Assembly: GCF_012910785.2 (NCBI RefSeq)
Contig: NZ_WTVH02000008.1
Span: 1-64,000 of the forward strand
Length of the DNA: 64,000 nucleotides
Origin: Aromatoleum buckelii
GTDB taxonomy: Bacteria > Pseudomonadota > Gammaproteobacteria > Burkholderiales > Rhodocyclaceae
Direction: 5' to 3'
How positions within the stretch are numbered: the stretch's first letter is position 1; each line of letters opens with the position of its first letter. Made by a program: the position numbers and the translations under genes. The notes under the pieces are model-generated. The model was not told where the DNA came from. It worked only from the letters and a program-made list of their open reading frames with translations, and did not search any database. Shown piece after piece: positions 33,517 to 43,554 of the stretch.

Positions 33517-35157
33517 TTGTCGAATAGCCCGTATGCCCAAGGTCTGGCAAAGAACGCCGCGAACTACGTCCCACTGTCGCCGCTGAGCTTCATCGAACGC
33601 TCGGCCCAGGTGTACCCGCAGCGCACCGCGGTAATCCACGGCGCCCGCCGCTTCACGTGGCAGGAAACCTATGCGCGCTGCCGCCGTCTCGCGAGCGCGC
33701 TGGTGCAGCACGGCATCGGCCGCGGCGATACGGTCGCGGTGATGCTGCCGAACGTCCCGGCGATGTTCGAAGCGCACTTCGGCGTGCCGATGATCGGCGC
33801 CGTGCTCAACACCCTCAACACCCGCCTCGACCCGGAAGCGATCGCCTTCATGCTCGCGCACGGCGAAGCGAAAGTGCTGATCACCGACCCCGAGTTCGCG
33901 TCGCTCGTCGGCCCCGCGCTGGAGCGGCTCGACGGGCCGAAGCCGCTCGTCATCGATGCGCTCGACGCCGAATACCCGGGCACCGACCGGCTCGGCGCGA
34001 TCGAGTACGAAGAATTCCTCGCCGCCGGCGACCCGGAGTTCGCGTGGAGCCTGCCGCCCGACGAATGGGATGCGATCGCGCTGAACTACACGTCCGGCAC
34101 CACCGGCAACCCGAAGGGCGTCGTCTATCACCATCGCGGCGCGTACCTCAACGCGGCATCGAACATCATCAGCTGGGGCATGCCGCAGCACGCGGTGTAT
34201 CTGTGGACGCTGCCGATGTTCCACTGCAACGGCTGGTGCTTCCCGTGGACGATGGCCGCCAACGCCGGCATCAACGTGTGCCTGCGCAAGATCGATGTCG
34301 CGCTGATCTACGAGCTGATCCGCACGCACAAGGTGAGCCATTTCTGCGGGGCACCGATCGTCCACGGCATGCTGATCAACGCGCCCGCGGGCATGCGCGA
34401 CGGCATCACGCACAAGGTCTCGGCGCTGATCGCCGGCGCCGCGCCACCGGCGGCGATCATCGAAGGCATGGAGCGCATCGGTTTCGACATCACGCACGTC
34501 TACGGGCTGACCGAGACTTACGGTCCGGCGTCGGTGTGCGCGAAGCACCCGTCGTGGGACGAGCTGCCGATCGACCGCCGCGCCGAGCGCAACGGCCGCC
34601 AGGGCGTGCGTTACCACATGCAGGAAGCGATCGCGGTGCTCGACCCGGAAACGATGGTGCCGGTGCCGGCCGACGGCGAGACGATGGGCGAGATCATGTT
34701 CCGCGGCAACCTCGTCATGAAAGGCTACCTGAAGAACGAGAAGGCGAGCGACGAAGCCTTCGCCGGAGGCTGGTTCCACACCGGCGACCTCGCGGTGATG
34801 CACCCGGACGGCTACGTCAAGATCAAGGACCGCTCCAAGGACGTCATCATCTCGGGCGGCGAGAACATCTCGTCCCTCGAAGTCGAGGAAGCCCTGTACC
34901 GCCACCCGGCAGTGATGACGGCCGCAGTCGTCGCGAAACCCGACGAGAAATGGGGCGAAGTGCCGGCGGCATACATCGAAGTCAAGGACGGCGCCGCGGT
35001 CACCGCCGACGACATCATCGCCCACTGCCGCGAGCATCTCGCCCGCTACAAGGTGCCCAAGCACATCGAGTTCTGCGTGCTGCCGAAGACCTCAACCGGC
35101 AAGATCCAGAAATTCGTGCTGCGCGAGCAGGCCAAATCGACCTTGGCGATCGACTGA
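33517..35157 (+). CDS. Acyl-CoA synthetase (AMP-forming)
   Basis: Activates a carboxylic acid through an acyl-adenylate to its CoA thioester. 546 residues from TTG 33517, chosen because AGGAGA lies just upstream and the product then begins SNSPYAQGLAKNAANYVPLS. Motifs: P-loop YTSGTTGNPKGV, VYGLTETYGPA, GGWFHTGDLAVMHPDGYVKI, DRSKDVIISGGENISSLEVE and the C-terminal catalytic Lys in TSTGKIQKF. Close to the medium/long-chain DmdB-like group. The neighbouring Liv transporter could import its substrate, but that is inference. Confidence 0.92.
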   Translation: MSNSPYAQGLAKNAANYVPLSPLSFIERSAQVYPQRTAVIHGARRFTWQETYARCRRLASALVQHGIGRGDTVAVMLPNVPAMFEAHFGVPMIGAVLNTLNTRLDPEAIAFMLAHGEAKVLITDPEFASLVGPALERLDGPKPLVIDALDAEYPGTDRLGAIEYEEFLAAGDPEFAWSLPPDEWDAIALNYTSGTTGNPKGVVYHHRGAYLNAASNIISWGMPQHAVYLWTLPMFHCNGWCFPWTMAANAGINVCLRKIDVALIYELIRTHKVSHFCGAPIVHGMLINAPAGMRDGITHKVSALIAGAAPPAAIIEGMERIGFDITHVYGLTETYGPASVCAKHPSWDELPIDRRAERNGRQGVRYHMQEAIAVLDPETMVPVPADGETMGEIMFRGNLVMKGYLKNEKASDEAFAGGWFHTGDLAVMHPDGYVKIKDRSKDVIISGGENISSLEVEEALYRHPAVMTAAVVAKPDEKWGEVPAAYIEVKDGAAVTADDIIAHCREHLARYKVPKHIEFCVLPKTSTGKIQKFVLREQAKSTLAID

Positions 35158-35592
35158 TCGCAGCTTCCGCAGGAACCGGGCCGGGAATCCTTTCCGCGGG
35201 CCCGGCCCGGCACTGGCCGGCGAATTTCATTCGCATGGCGCCTTTCCGCGAGTTCGAACAGTGCGTCGGCGCCGCCGGCACTTGGCCCCTAATGCACGGC
35301 CGCCTGAGTCCCAAGCAAACGGCATGCCCTCGGGGAGTGCCGGCAACGCCGCCCGCGGCAGCCTGCAAACCGCCGGGCGATGCGGGTTCACCCCTATCCT
35401 CGTCGCGTTGACGCCCCCCTACCCGGGTGTTAGCTTAGTCCCGCCTTGAATTGAATTCCCATATACGTTGAGCATCAAGATTCATCGCCGGCGGGACCTT
35501 GCGTCCTGCCCGGGATGAAGCGGTTTGGCGTCGGCGCGGGCTCGCCGGCACAGTTCAGCTTCCCACGAGTGAGGCAGGATCTGTCAGACGCG
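35158..35592 (+). other. Intergenic region with possible liv promoter
   Basis: About 435 bases before livG. Besides the GC hairpin it holds TTGACG (35408-35413) 17 bases before TAGCTT (35431-35436), a fair sigma-70 match. A frame open from 35515 extends livG but does not look like protein. Confidence 0.4.
35176..35210 (+). terminator. GC-rich hairpin after the acyl-CoA synthetase
   Basis: A perfect 10-base stem CCGGGCCGGG / CCCGGCCCGG with a 15-base loop, 18 bases after the stop. No T-run follows, so any termination would be weak or factor-assisted. Confidence 0.4.
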
Positions 35593-36348
35593 ATGAGCAC
35601 GGACTTCATTCTCCAAACACGAGACCTGACGAAGGAGTTCAAGGGTTTCGTCGCCGTCGACAAGGTCAATCTCCAGGTGCGACGCGGCTCGATCCACGCA
35701 CTGATCGGGCCGAACGGAGCGGGCAAGACGACCGTCTTCAACCTCCTCACGAAGTTCCTCACGCCGACCCGCGGCACGATCCACTACAACGGGCAGGACA
35801 TCACGCACGAGAAATCGGCGCAGATCGCGCGGCGCGGAATCGTGCGATCGTTCCAGATTTCGGCGGTGTTCCCGCACCTGAGCGTCCGCGACAACGTGCG
35901 CGTCGCGCTGCAGCGCAAGCTCGGCACGACTTTCCATTTCTGGCGCTCGGAGAAAAGTCTCGACGTCCTCAACGAGCGCGCGATGGAACTGCTCGAAGCG
36001 GTCGACCTGCAGTCGTTCGCCGACGCGACCACCGTCGAACTGCCTTACGGGCGCAAGCGCGCGCTGGAAATCGCGACCACGCTCGCGCTCGAACCCGAAA
36101 TGATGCTGCTCGACGAACCGACGCAGGGCATGGGCCACGAGGACGTCGGCCGCGTCGCGGACCTCATCAAGCGCGTGTCGGCGAACCGCACGGTGCTGAT
36201 GGTCGAACACAACCTCAGCGTCGTCTCGCACATCTGCGACACGATCACCGTGCTGCAGCGGGGCGCGGTGCTCGCCGAAGGACCGTACGAGCAGGTGTCG
36301 CGGGATCCCCGCGTGCTCGAAGCGTACATGGGCACCGAACATGTCTGA
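35593..36348 (+). CDS. livG: LivG-type ABC transporter ATPase
   Basis: One of two cytoplasmic ATPases of a branched-chain amino-acid type (HAAT) importer. 251 residues from MSTDFILQTRDL. Walker [11 protein letters not shown]-loop region SFQISAVFPHLSVRDNV, a diverged signature LPYGRKRALEIA, Walker B MMLLDEPTQGMG and switch His in MVEHNLSVV. First gene of livG-livF-livK-livH-livM; its end overlaps livF by 8 bases. Confidence 0.93.
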   Translation: MSTDFILQTRDLTKEFKGFVAVDKVNLQVRRGSIHALIGPNGAGKTTVFNLLTKFLTPTRGTIHYNGQDITHEKSAQIARRGIVRSFQISAVFPHLSVRDNVRVALQRKLGTTFHFWRSEKSLDVLNERAMELLEAVDLQSFADATTVELPYGRKRALEIATTLALEPEMMLLDEPTQGMGHEDVGRVADLIKRVSANRTVLMVEHNLSVVSHICDTITVLQRGAVLAEGPYEQVSRDPRVLEAYMGTEHV

Positions 36349-37072
36349 CGCCAGCACCCGCAACAATCCCGACGTCGAGATGCTGCGGGTCAGCGACCTG
36401 CACGCGTTCTACGGCGAATCGCACATCCTGCACGGCATCGATTTCAGCGTGAACCGCGGCGAACTCGTGACGCTGCTCGGACGCAACGGCGCCGGGCGCA
36501 CGACGACGCTGAAAGCCATTCTCGGGCTCACCGGCCGGCGCACCGGCTCGATCATGATCAACGGCCGCCAGGTCATCGACCTGCCGACCCACCGCGTCGC
36601 CCACCTCGGCGTCGGCTATTGCCCCGAGGAGCGCGGCATCTACGCGAGCCTGTCCGCCGAGGAGAACCTGCTGCTGCCACCCGCCGTGAACAGCAGCGGC
36701 ATGTCCCTCGACGAGATCTACGAGATGTTCCCGAACCTGCAGGAGCGCCGGCACAGCCCCGGCAGCCGGCTCTCGGGCGGCGAACAGCAGATGCTGGCGA
36801 TGGCGCGCATCCTGCGCACCGGCGCGCGGCTGCTGCTGCTCGACGAGATCACCGAAGGCCTTGCGCCGGTGATCGTGCAGACGCTCGGCCGCGTCATCAC
36901 GAGCCTGAAGGCGAAGGGACTCACGATCATCATGGTCGAGCAGAACTTCCGCTTCGCCGCGCCGCTCGCCGACCGGCATTACGTCATCGAGCACGGCCGC
37001 ATCGTCGAGACGGTGACGAAGGATGAACTCGATTCGAAGATGCAGCTGCTGCAAAAACTGCTGGGCGTGTGA
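36341..37072 (+). CDS. livF: LivF-type ABC transporter ATPase (Walker A Arg variant)
   Basis: Second ATPase of the importer, 243 residues. Signature LSGGEQQMLAMARILRTGAR, Walker B LLLLDEITEGLAP and switch segment MVEQNFRFAAPLAD, where the usual His is replaced by Gln as in other LivF proteins. The Walker A motif reads GRNGAGRTT: the invariant Lys is Arg. Overlaps livG. Confidence 0.93.
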   Translation: MSDASTRNNPDVEMLRVSDLHAFYGESHILHGIDFSVNRGELVTLLGRNGAGRTTTLKAILGLTGRRTGSIMINGRQVIDLPTHRVAHLGVGYCPEERGIYASLSAEENLLLPPAVNSSGMSLDEIYEMFPNLQERRHSPGSRLSGGEQQMLAMARILRTGARLLLLDEITEGLAPVIVQTLGRVITSLKAKGLTIIMVEQNFRFAAPLADRHYVIEHGRIVETVTKDELDSKMQLLQKLLGV

Positions 37073-37100
37073 GCACGGTGGACCAACAAGGAGGATAAAA

Positions 37101-38318
37101 ATGAAACCCAGGACTCTGGCATCAGCGATCGCCGCGGCAGCGCTGGCCGCGCAACCGATGCTCGCGCAATCGGCGACGATCAGCGACGGCGTCGTCAAGC
37201 TCGGCGTGCTGACCGACATGTCGGGCACGTATTCCGACCTGGCCGGCCCCGGCGCGGTCGAGGCGACCAGGATGGCGATCGAGGACTTCATCGCGAACGA
37301 GAAACCGGACTTCAAAATCGAGATGGTCTCCGCCGACCACCAGAACAAGGCGGACATCTCGGCGAACAAGGCGCGCGAGTGGATCGACACGCAGAAGGTC
37401 GACGCGATCGTCGACCTCGTCACGACTTCAACCGCGCTCGCCGTGATGAAGGTCGCGAACGAGAAGAATCGCATCTCGCTCGTGACCGGCGCGGGCTCGA
37501 CGCCGATCACCAACGAGCAGTGCAACGACACGACGGTGCACTGGGCCTATGACACCTATTCGCTGCCGGTCGGCACCGCGAAAGCGGTCGTGCAGCAGGG
37601 CGGCAAGAACTGGTACTTCATCACTGCCGACTACGCGTTTGGCCACTCGCTCGAGAAGAACACCGCCGACGTCGTGAAGAAGAGCGGCGGCAAAGTGCTC
37701 GGCAGCGTGCGCCATCCCTTCCCCGGCAGCGATTTCTCGTCCTTCCTCCTGAGCGCGCAGGCTTCCGGCGCGCAGGTCATCGGCCTGGCCAACGCCGGCA
37801 ACGACACGATCAATTCGATCAAGCAGGCGCGCGAGTTCGGCATCACGCCGAAGCAATCGCTCGCCGGGCTGCTGATGTTCATATCGGACGTGCATAGCCT
37901 CGGGCTCGACGCGACCGCCGGGATGTACTTGACGACCGGCTTCTACTGGGACCGCGACGACGAGACGCGCGCCTGGTCGAAGCGTTATTTCGACAAGATG
38001 AAGCGCATGCCGACGATGGTGCAGGCGGGCGACTATTCGGTCGTCTATCACTACCTGAAAGCGGTCAAGAGCGCGGGCACCGACGAAGCGAAAGCGGTGA
38101 TGGCGAAGATGCGCGAGACTCCGGTCAATGACTTCTTCGCGAAGAACGGCCAGGTACGCGCCGACGGCCGCATGGTCCATGACATGTACCTCGCGCAGGT
38201 GAAGAAGCCGTCGGAGTCGAAGTATCCGTGGGACTACTACCACATCCGCCAGGTGATCCCGGGCGCGGAGGCGTTCATCCCGCCCGCGGAAAGCACCTGC
38301 CCGCTGATGAAGAAATAG
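37101..38318 (+). CDS. livK: LivK-type periplasmic substrate-binding protein
   Basis: 405 residues with a Sec signal (ASAIAAAALAAQPMLAQS). The type I periplasmic fold is recognised from VVKLGVLTDMSGTYSDLAGP, MVSADHQNKADISANKAREW and NWYFITADYAFGHSLEKNTA. A perfect ribosome site (AAGGAGG) precedes the start, suggesting high expression as is usual for binding proteins. The ligand is unknown; related proteins in aromatic degraders bind aromatic or short organic acids rather than leucine. Confidence 0.9.
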   Translation: MKPRTLASAIAAAALAAQPMLAQSATISDGVVKLGVLTDMSGTYSDLAGPGAVEATRMAIEDFIANEKPDFKIEMVSADHQNKADISANKAREWIDTQKVDAIVDLVTTSTALAVMKVANEKNRISLVTGAGSTPITNEQCNDTTVHWAYDTYSLPVGTAKAVVQQGGKNWYFITADYAFGHSLEKNTADVVKKSGGKVLGSVRHPFPGSDFSSFLLSAQASGAQVIGLANAGNDTINSIKQAREFGITPKQSLAGLLMFISDVHSLGLDATAGMYLTTGFYWDRDDETRAWSKRYFDKMKRMPTMVQAGDYSVVYHYLKAVKSAGTDEAKAVMAKMRETPVNDFFAKNGQVRADGRMVHDMYLAQVKKPSESKYPWDYYHIRQVIPGAEAFIPPAESTCPLMKK

Positions 38319-38409
38319 CTTTCCGACCCGGCTTCCGGCGTCCGGCCTGCGGCGCGCATCGCGCGCGCGTCAGGGCCCGACGTCCGGTGCCGCAACCAGG
38401 CCGCCCGCT

Positions 38410-39294
38410 ATGGACATTTTCGGCATTCCGATCCAGGCCCTGATGGGGCAGCTGCTGATCGGGCTCATCAACGGCTCGTTCTATGCGATCCTGAGCCTCG
38501 GGCTGGCGATCATTTTCGGTCTGCTCAACATCATCAACTTCTCGCACGGCGCGCTGTACATGATGGGCGCCTTCGGCGCGTGGATCGGGCTGACCTACCT
38601 CGGCATCAACTACTGGGTCGCGCTGGTCGCGGTGCCGGTGGTCGTCGGCATTTTCGGCATGATCATCGAGCGCACGATGCTCAAGCACCTGTACCGGCTC
38701 GACCACCTGTACGGGCTGCTGCTGACTTTCGGCCTCGCGCTGATCATCGAAGGCCTTTTCCGCTACCGCTTCGGCATTTCCGGCGAAAGCTACCCGGTGC
38801 CCGAACTGCTTTCGGGCGGCTTCAACCTCGGCTTCATGTTCCTGCCGAAATACCGCGCGTGGGTCATCGCCGTGTCGCTCGTCGTGTGCTTCGGCAGCTG
38901 GTACATCATCGAGCGCACGAAGCTCGGCTCGTACCTGCGCGCCGGCACCGAGAACCCGCAGCTGCTGCAGGCCTTCGGCATCAACGTGCCGCTGATGATC
39001 ACGCTGACCTACGGCTTCGGCGTCGCGCTCGCCGCGTTTGCCGGCGTGCTCGCCGCGCCGGTGTTCCAGGTGAACCCGGTCATGGGCTCGAACCTGATCA
39101 TCGTCGTGTTCGCCGTCGTCGTCATCGGCGGTATGGGCTCGATCATGGGCTCGATCGTCACCGGCCTCGGCCTCGGTCTCGTCGAAGGGCTGACGCGCGT
39201 GTTCTATCCGGAAGCGTCCGCGGTCGTGATCTTCGTGATCATGGGAATCGTGCTGCTGCTGCGGCCCGCCGGCCTGTTCGGCCGCGAGCGTTAG
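38410..39294 (+). CDS. livH: LivH-type ABC permease
   Basis: 294 residues and about eight membrane helices. Family marks: LIGLINGSFYAILSLGLAII FGLLNIINFSHGALYMMGAF split over the first two helices, NPQLLQAFGINVPLMITLTY and VFAVVVIGGMGSIMGSIVTG. Full length for LivH. 91 bases after livK. Confidence 0.93.
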   Translation: MDIFGIPIQALMGQLLIGLINGSFYAILSLGLAIIFGLLNIINFSHGALYMMGAFGAWIGLTYLGINYWVALVAVPVVVGIFGMIIERTMLKHLYRLDHLYGLLLTFGLALIIEGLFRYRFGISGESYPVPELLSGGFNLGFMFLPKYRAWVIAVSLVVCFGSWYIIERTKLGSYLRAGTENPQLLQAFGINVPLMITLTYGFGVALAAFAGVLAAPVFQVNPVMGSNLIIVVFAVVVIGGMGSIMGSIVTGLGLGLVEGLTRVFYPEASAVVIFVIMGIVLLLRPAGLFGRER

Positions 39295-39358
39295 GCCGCG
39301 CGGCGCCCGGCTCTTTATCGTCCCCCGTCACTCCATCATCCAGACCAGGATCGGCGCA

Positions 39359-40288
39359 ATGAAAGGCAAAAACATCGGCTGGATCGTCCTGCTCGTTCTC
39401 GGGCTCATCGCGCCGTTCCTCGTCTACCCGGTGCTGGTGATGAAGATCCTGTGCTTCTCGCTGTTCGCCTGCGCGTTCAACCTGCTGCTCGGCTATACCG
39501 GGCTGCTGTCGTTCGGCCACGCCGCGTTCCTCGGCTGGGCGGGCTACACCTGCGGCTACGCGATGAAGGAACTCGGGCTGTCGCCCGAACTGGGGCTACT
39601 CGCCGGAACCGCGGCCGCCGCGGCGCTCGGTTTCGTCTTCGGCAGTCTCGCGATCCGCCGCTCCGGCATCTATTTCGCGATGGTGACGCTCGCGCTCGCG
39701 CAGCTGATGTATTTCCTCGCGCTGCAGTTCCCCTTCACCGGCGGCGAGGACGGCCTGCAGGGCGTGCCGCGCGGGCGGCTGTTCGGGCTCGTAGATCTCG
39801 CGGACACGATGAACATGTATTACTTCGTGCTCGCGGTGTTCCTCGGCGGATTCTGGGTCATCGACCGTGCGATCCACTCGCCGTTCGGCCAGGTGATGAA
39901 GGCGATCCGCGAGAACGAGCCGCGCGCGATCTCGCTCGGCTATGACGTCGACCGCTACAAGCTGCTCGCCTTCGTGCTGTCTGCCGCGCTCTCCGGCCTT
40001 GCCGGGGCGACCAAGACGCTGGTGTTCCAGCTCGCATCGCTGACCGACGTGCATTGGCACATGTCGGGCGAGATCGTGCTGATGACGCTGCTCGGCGGCA
40101 TGGGCACCGTGTTCGGCCCGATCGTCGGCGCGACGGTCGTCGTCGGCCTGCAGAACTACGGCGCGGAGCTCGGCCAGTGGGTCAACGTGCTGACCGGCGT
40201 GATCTTCGTCATCTGCGTGCTCGCGTTCCGCCGCGGCATCGTCGGCGAGCTGGCGGCGCTGATCCGGCGCTCGGGGATCCGGATGTAG
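39359..40288 (+). CDS. livM: LivM-type ABC permease
   Basis: 309 residues. Typical LivM segments are FNLLLGYTGLLSFGHAAFLG, SLAIRRSGIYFAMVTLALAQ, FTGGEDGLQGVPRGRLFGL, AIRENEPRAISLGYDVDRYK and MTLLGGMGTVFGPIVGATVV. It completes the importer and pairs with LivH in the membrane. Confidence 0.93.
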   Translation: MKGKNIGWIVLLVLGLIAPFLVYPVLVMKILCFSLFACAFNLLLGYTGLLSFGHAAFLGWAGYTCGYAMKELGLSPELGLLAGTAAAAALGFVFGSLAIRRSGIYFAMVTLALAQLMYFLALQFPFTGGEDGLQGVPRGRLFGLVDLADTMNMYYFVLAVFLGGFWVIDRAIHSPFGQVMKAIRENEPRAISLGYDVDRYKLLAFVLSAALSGLAGATKTLVFQLASLTDVHWHMSGEIVLMTLLGGMGTVFGPIVGATVVVGLQNYGAELGQWVNVLTGVIFVICVLAFRRGIVGELAALIRRSGIRM

Positions 40289-40395
40289 AATGTAGCGACG
40301 ATCGGCCGGCCGTGCGGGCGTCCGGACGAGGCTTTTCGGCACCCAGGTGTTGTTTCGACCCACTGCGGTGCCGGCTGTCATAGAACTGCCCGATA

Positions 40396-43300
40396 ATGCA
40401 TGCATTACAACAATCGGGCGGAAACGTGTCCGAAACGATTTTGAAGAAAACGCCCCGGCGCCCCTGGCTGAAAATCCTCACGCGCCTGTTTCTCGTCCTG
40501 CTCTTCCTCGCGCTGATCGCGTCAGCCGCATTCCTGGTCTTCGAAGTGCGCAGTTCCTGGCTCCAGGCGCGCGAAGTCTCGCGCTACGCCGAGAACCTCC
40601 GGTACCACGTCGAAGCCGGGCCGAGCGATTCGGTCCGCTTTCCGGCGCACGGCCCGTCCGACCTTCGCCTCGGTTACGCGAAGCTGCCCCGCTTCATCGA
40701 CCGGCTGCAGGCGCGCGACATGACGATCGTGAACCAGACGCGGTTCTCGCCGCAGCTCGTGGATTTCACCGAACGCGGCTATTTCCCGCCGTATCGCGAG
40801 AAGACTCGCGCGGGACTGGAGATCGAAGGCGCCTACGGCGAATCCGTATACCGCTCCTCATACCCGGTGCGCAGCTATCCCGCGTTCGAGCAGATCCCGA
40901 CGCGCGTCGTGCAAAGCCTGCTTTTCATCGAGAACCGCAACCTGCTCGACCCGGCACGTCCCTACCTGAACCCGGCCATAGACTGGATGCGTTTTGGCCA
41001 GGCCGCGCTGGCACAGCTCATGAAAGTCGTCGATGACGACCTGAACACACCGGGCGGCAGCACACTTGCGACGCAGATCGAGAAATACCGTCACTCGCCC
41101 GACGGCATCACGCATTCACCGCAGGAGAAGCTGCGCCAGATGATCTCGGCGACGATGCGTGCGTACCGCGAAGGGCATGAAACCCTCCCCGTGCGGCGCG
41201 ACCTCGTGCTTCACTACCTGAACACCGTGCCGCTGTCCGCTGCGCCGCTGTACGGCGAAGTCCACGGGCTCGGCGACGGGCTATGGGTCTGGTTCGGCGC
41301 CGATTTCGCACACACCAACGGGCTACTCGCCGCGGCCGAGGCCGAAGGCGCGCTCCTCGATGAACAAGGGCTCGCGCTGCGCCAGGTGCTCGCGCTGATG
41401 ATCGCCCACCGGCGCCCGTCACACTACCTCGGGCTCGGCCGCGACGACCTCGCTCGACTCACCGACGCCCACTTGCGCATCCTCGCCGAGGCGCGCGTCA
41501 TCGGCCCCGGCCTGCGCGACGCCGCGCTTGCCGCGCGGCTCGCATTCCGCGATCCGCACCGCGCCCGGGCGCGCGCGCCGGTCGAAGCGGACAAGGGCGC
41601 GACGCTGATCCGTACGCGTCTTGCCGGGATGCTCGACGTCTCGCTCTACGATCTCGACCGGATCGACCTCAAGGCTTCTGCGACCCTCGACCAGAAGCTC
41701 CAGCAGGAAGTCAGCGCCTACCTCGAGCGGCTGCGTGACGTCGACTTCGCGCGCCAGACCGGGCTGATCGGCGAGCGCCTGCTGACGGCCAGCCAGGTGC
41801 CGACGGTGAACTACAGCTTCACGCTGTTCGAGCGCACGCCCGACGGCAACCGCGTGCGAGTGCAGACCGATACCACTGACCAGCCGCTCGACATCAACGA
41901 GGGCAGCAAGCTCGAACTGGGCTCGACCGCCAAGCTGCGCGTGCTCGCGACCTATCTCGAACTCGTCGCCGAACTGCACCAGCGCTACGCCAACCAGCCG
42001 GTGCAGGTGTTGCGCGAAACCACCGTCGACCGGCATGACAGGCTCACACGCTGGGCGCTCGACTATCTGCTTGAAACCAAAAACCGCGACCTGCCGACGA
42101 TGCTGCATGCGGCTCTCGAGCGCCGCTATTCGGCCAGCCCCGGCGAATCGTTTTTCACCGGTGGCGGGCTGCACACGTTCAACAACTTCCGCCCCGAGGA
42201 CAACGGCCGCACGGTGACGCTGCGCGAAGCGCTGCAGGCGTCGATCAACCTGCCGTTCGTGCGCCTGATGCGCGACATCGTTCGCCACACGATGTATCAG
42301 GTGCCCGGCAGCACTGCCAAGCTGCTCGAAGACGACAGCGACCCGCGCCGCAGCAAGTATCTGTCGCGCTTCGCCGACCGCGAGGGCCAAGTATTCCTGC
42401 GCCGCTTCTGGCGCAAATACCAGGACCAGAACGCGAACGAGATCCAGGCGACGCTGCTCGACGGGCTGCGTCCCACCGCCGACCGCCTCGCCGCGGCGTT
42501 CCGCTATCTGAACCCCGACGCGGATGCCGAGCGCTTCGGCGCGTTCATGCGCAGTCGCCTGCCCAATTCCGAGCTCGGCGACACCCGCCTCGCGAGTCTT
42601 TACCGGCGTTACGCCCCGGGCACTTTCGACCTGCCCGACCAAGGCTATATCGCGCGCGTGCACCCGCTCGAACTGTGGCTCGCCAGCTACCTGATGGCGC
42701 ATCCCGAAGCGAGCTTCGGCGACGCCGTCGAAGCGAGCAGCGAAGAACGCCAGGCCGTGTACCGCTGGCTCTTCCGCACGCGGGCGAAAAGCGCACAGGA
42801 TCAGCGCATCTACACGATCCTCGAAGTCGAAGCCTTCCTCGAGATCCACCGGCGCTGGGCGCTCCTCGGCTACCCGTTCAATCACCTCGTGCCGTCCTTG
42901 GCGACCGCGCTGGGCAGCGCCGGCGACCGTCCGGCTGCGCTCGCCGAGCTGATGGGGATCATCGTCAATGACGGCGTGCGCCAGCATACCGCGCGCGTCG
43001 AGCGGCTCCACTTCGCCGCGGGAACTCCGTATGAAACGGTCCTCGCGCTGCCTCCCGCCAAAGGCGAACGCGTGATGGCGCCGGAAGTCGCAGCGGCACT
43101 GCGCAGCGCGTTGTCCGAAGTCGTCGAAGGCGGCACGGCGCGGCGTCTCGCAGGTGCCTTCGCGCTGCCGGACGGCACGCCGCTCGCGGTCGGCGGCAAG
43201 ACCGGCACCGGCGACAACCGCATCGTCACTTCCCGCGGGCGCGGCGGGATCGCGCTCAACCGCACCGCGACGTTCGTGTTCCACCTCGGCCCGCGGCATT

Positions 43301-43479
43301 TCGGCACGCTGACCGCTTATGTCATCGGCCCGGACGCCGCCGCGTACCGCTTCACGTCGGGGCTGCCGGTGCAGATCCTGAAGTCGATGGCGCCGATCCT
43401 ACTGCCGTCACTGCACCAAGCGGCGCGTCCCGTGCAGACGGCGCAGCGCGGCGAGTCGGCAACGTTACCGGCCCCGTGA
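40396..43479 (+). CDS. Divergent class A penicillin-binding protein (GT51 + transpeptidase)
   Basis: 1027 residues, one N-terminal membrane anchor (LKILTRLFLVLLFLALIASA). A GT51-like domain follows at about 150-300 (LLFIENRNLLDP, PGGSTLATQIEKY). Glu179 sits at the usual first catalytic position. In LVLHYLN (270-276) the position of the usual second glutamate is Leu272. The transpeptidase part keeps STAK (Ser510, Lys513) and KTGTG (Lys935), with a long insert between them. It is larger than standard PBP1A/1B. Likely a periplasmic peptidoglycan enzyme; whether glycosyl transfer is active is uncertain. Not linked to a cell-wall operon here. Confidence 0.82.
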   Translation: MHALQQSGGNVSETILKKTPRRPWLKILTRLFLVLLFLALIASAAFLVFEVRSSWLQAREVSRYAENLRYHVEAGPSDSVRFPAHGPSDLRLGYAKLPRFIDRLQARDMTIVNQTRFSPQLVDFTERGYFPPYREKTRAGLEIEGAYGESVYRSSYPVRSYPAFEQIPTRVVQSLLFIENRNLLDPARPYLNPAIDWMRFGQAALAQLMKVVDDDLNTPGGSTLATQIEKYRHSPDGITHSPQEKLRQMISATMRAYREGHETLPVRRDLVLHYLNTVPLSAAPLYGEVHGLGDGLWVWFGADFAHTNGLLAAAEAEGALLDEQGLALRQVLALMIAHRRPSHYLGLGRDDLARLTDAHLRILAEARVIGPGLRDAALAARLAFRDPHRARARAPVEADKGATLIRTRLAGMLDVSLYDLDRIDLKASATLDQKLQQEVSAYLERLRDVDFARQTGLIGERLLTASQVPTVNYSFTLFERTPDGNRVRVQTDTTDQPLDINEGSKLELGSTAKLRVLATYLELVAELHQRYANQPVQVLRETTVDRHDRLTRWALDYLLETKNRDLPTMLHAALERRYSASPGESFFTGGGLHTFNNFRPEDNGRTVTLREALQASINLPFVRLMRDIVRHTMYQVPGSTAKLLEDDSDPRRSKYLSRFADREGQVFLRRFWRKYQDQNANEIQATLLDGLRPTADRLAAAFRYLNPDADAERFGAFMRSRLPNSELGDTRLASLYRRYAPGTFDLPDQGYIARVHPLELWLASYLMAHPEASFGDAVEASSEERQAVYRWLFRTRAKSAQDQRIYTILEVEAFLEIHRRWALLGYPFNHLVPSLATALGSAGDRPAALAELMGIIVNDGVRQHTARVERLHFAAGTPYETVLALPPAKGERVMAPEVAAALRSALSEVVEGGTARRLAGAFALPDGTPLAVGGKTGTGDNRIVTSRGRGGIALNRTATFVFHLGPRHFGTLTAYVIGPDAAAYRFTSGLPVQILKSMAPILLPSLHQAARPVQTAQRGESATLPAP

Positions 43480-43554
43480 GTCGGACGCGTCGCAATCCCC
43501 GGAGAGGGCCCGGAGGTTGCGGCGCGTGAAAGTGCTTCAGGCGGTGGGACCGGC

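Noticed and set aside
31765-35064. 1099-residue minus-strand frame extending the hybrid kinase upstream
   Set aside because: The N-terminal ~590 residues are His/Arg/Val-rich antisense of the acyl-CoA synthetase; the kinase proper starts at 33306.
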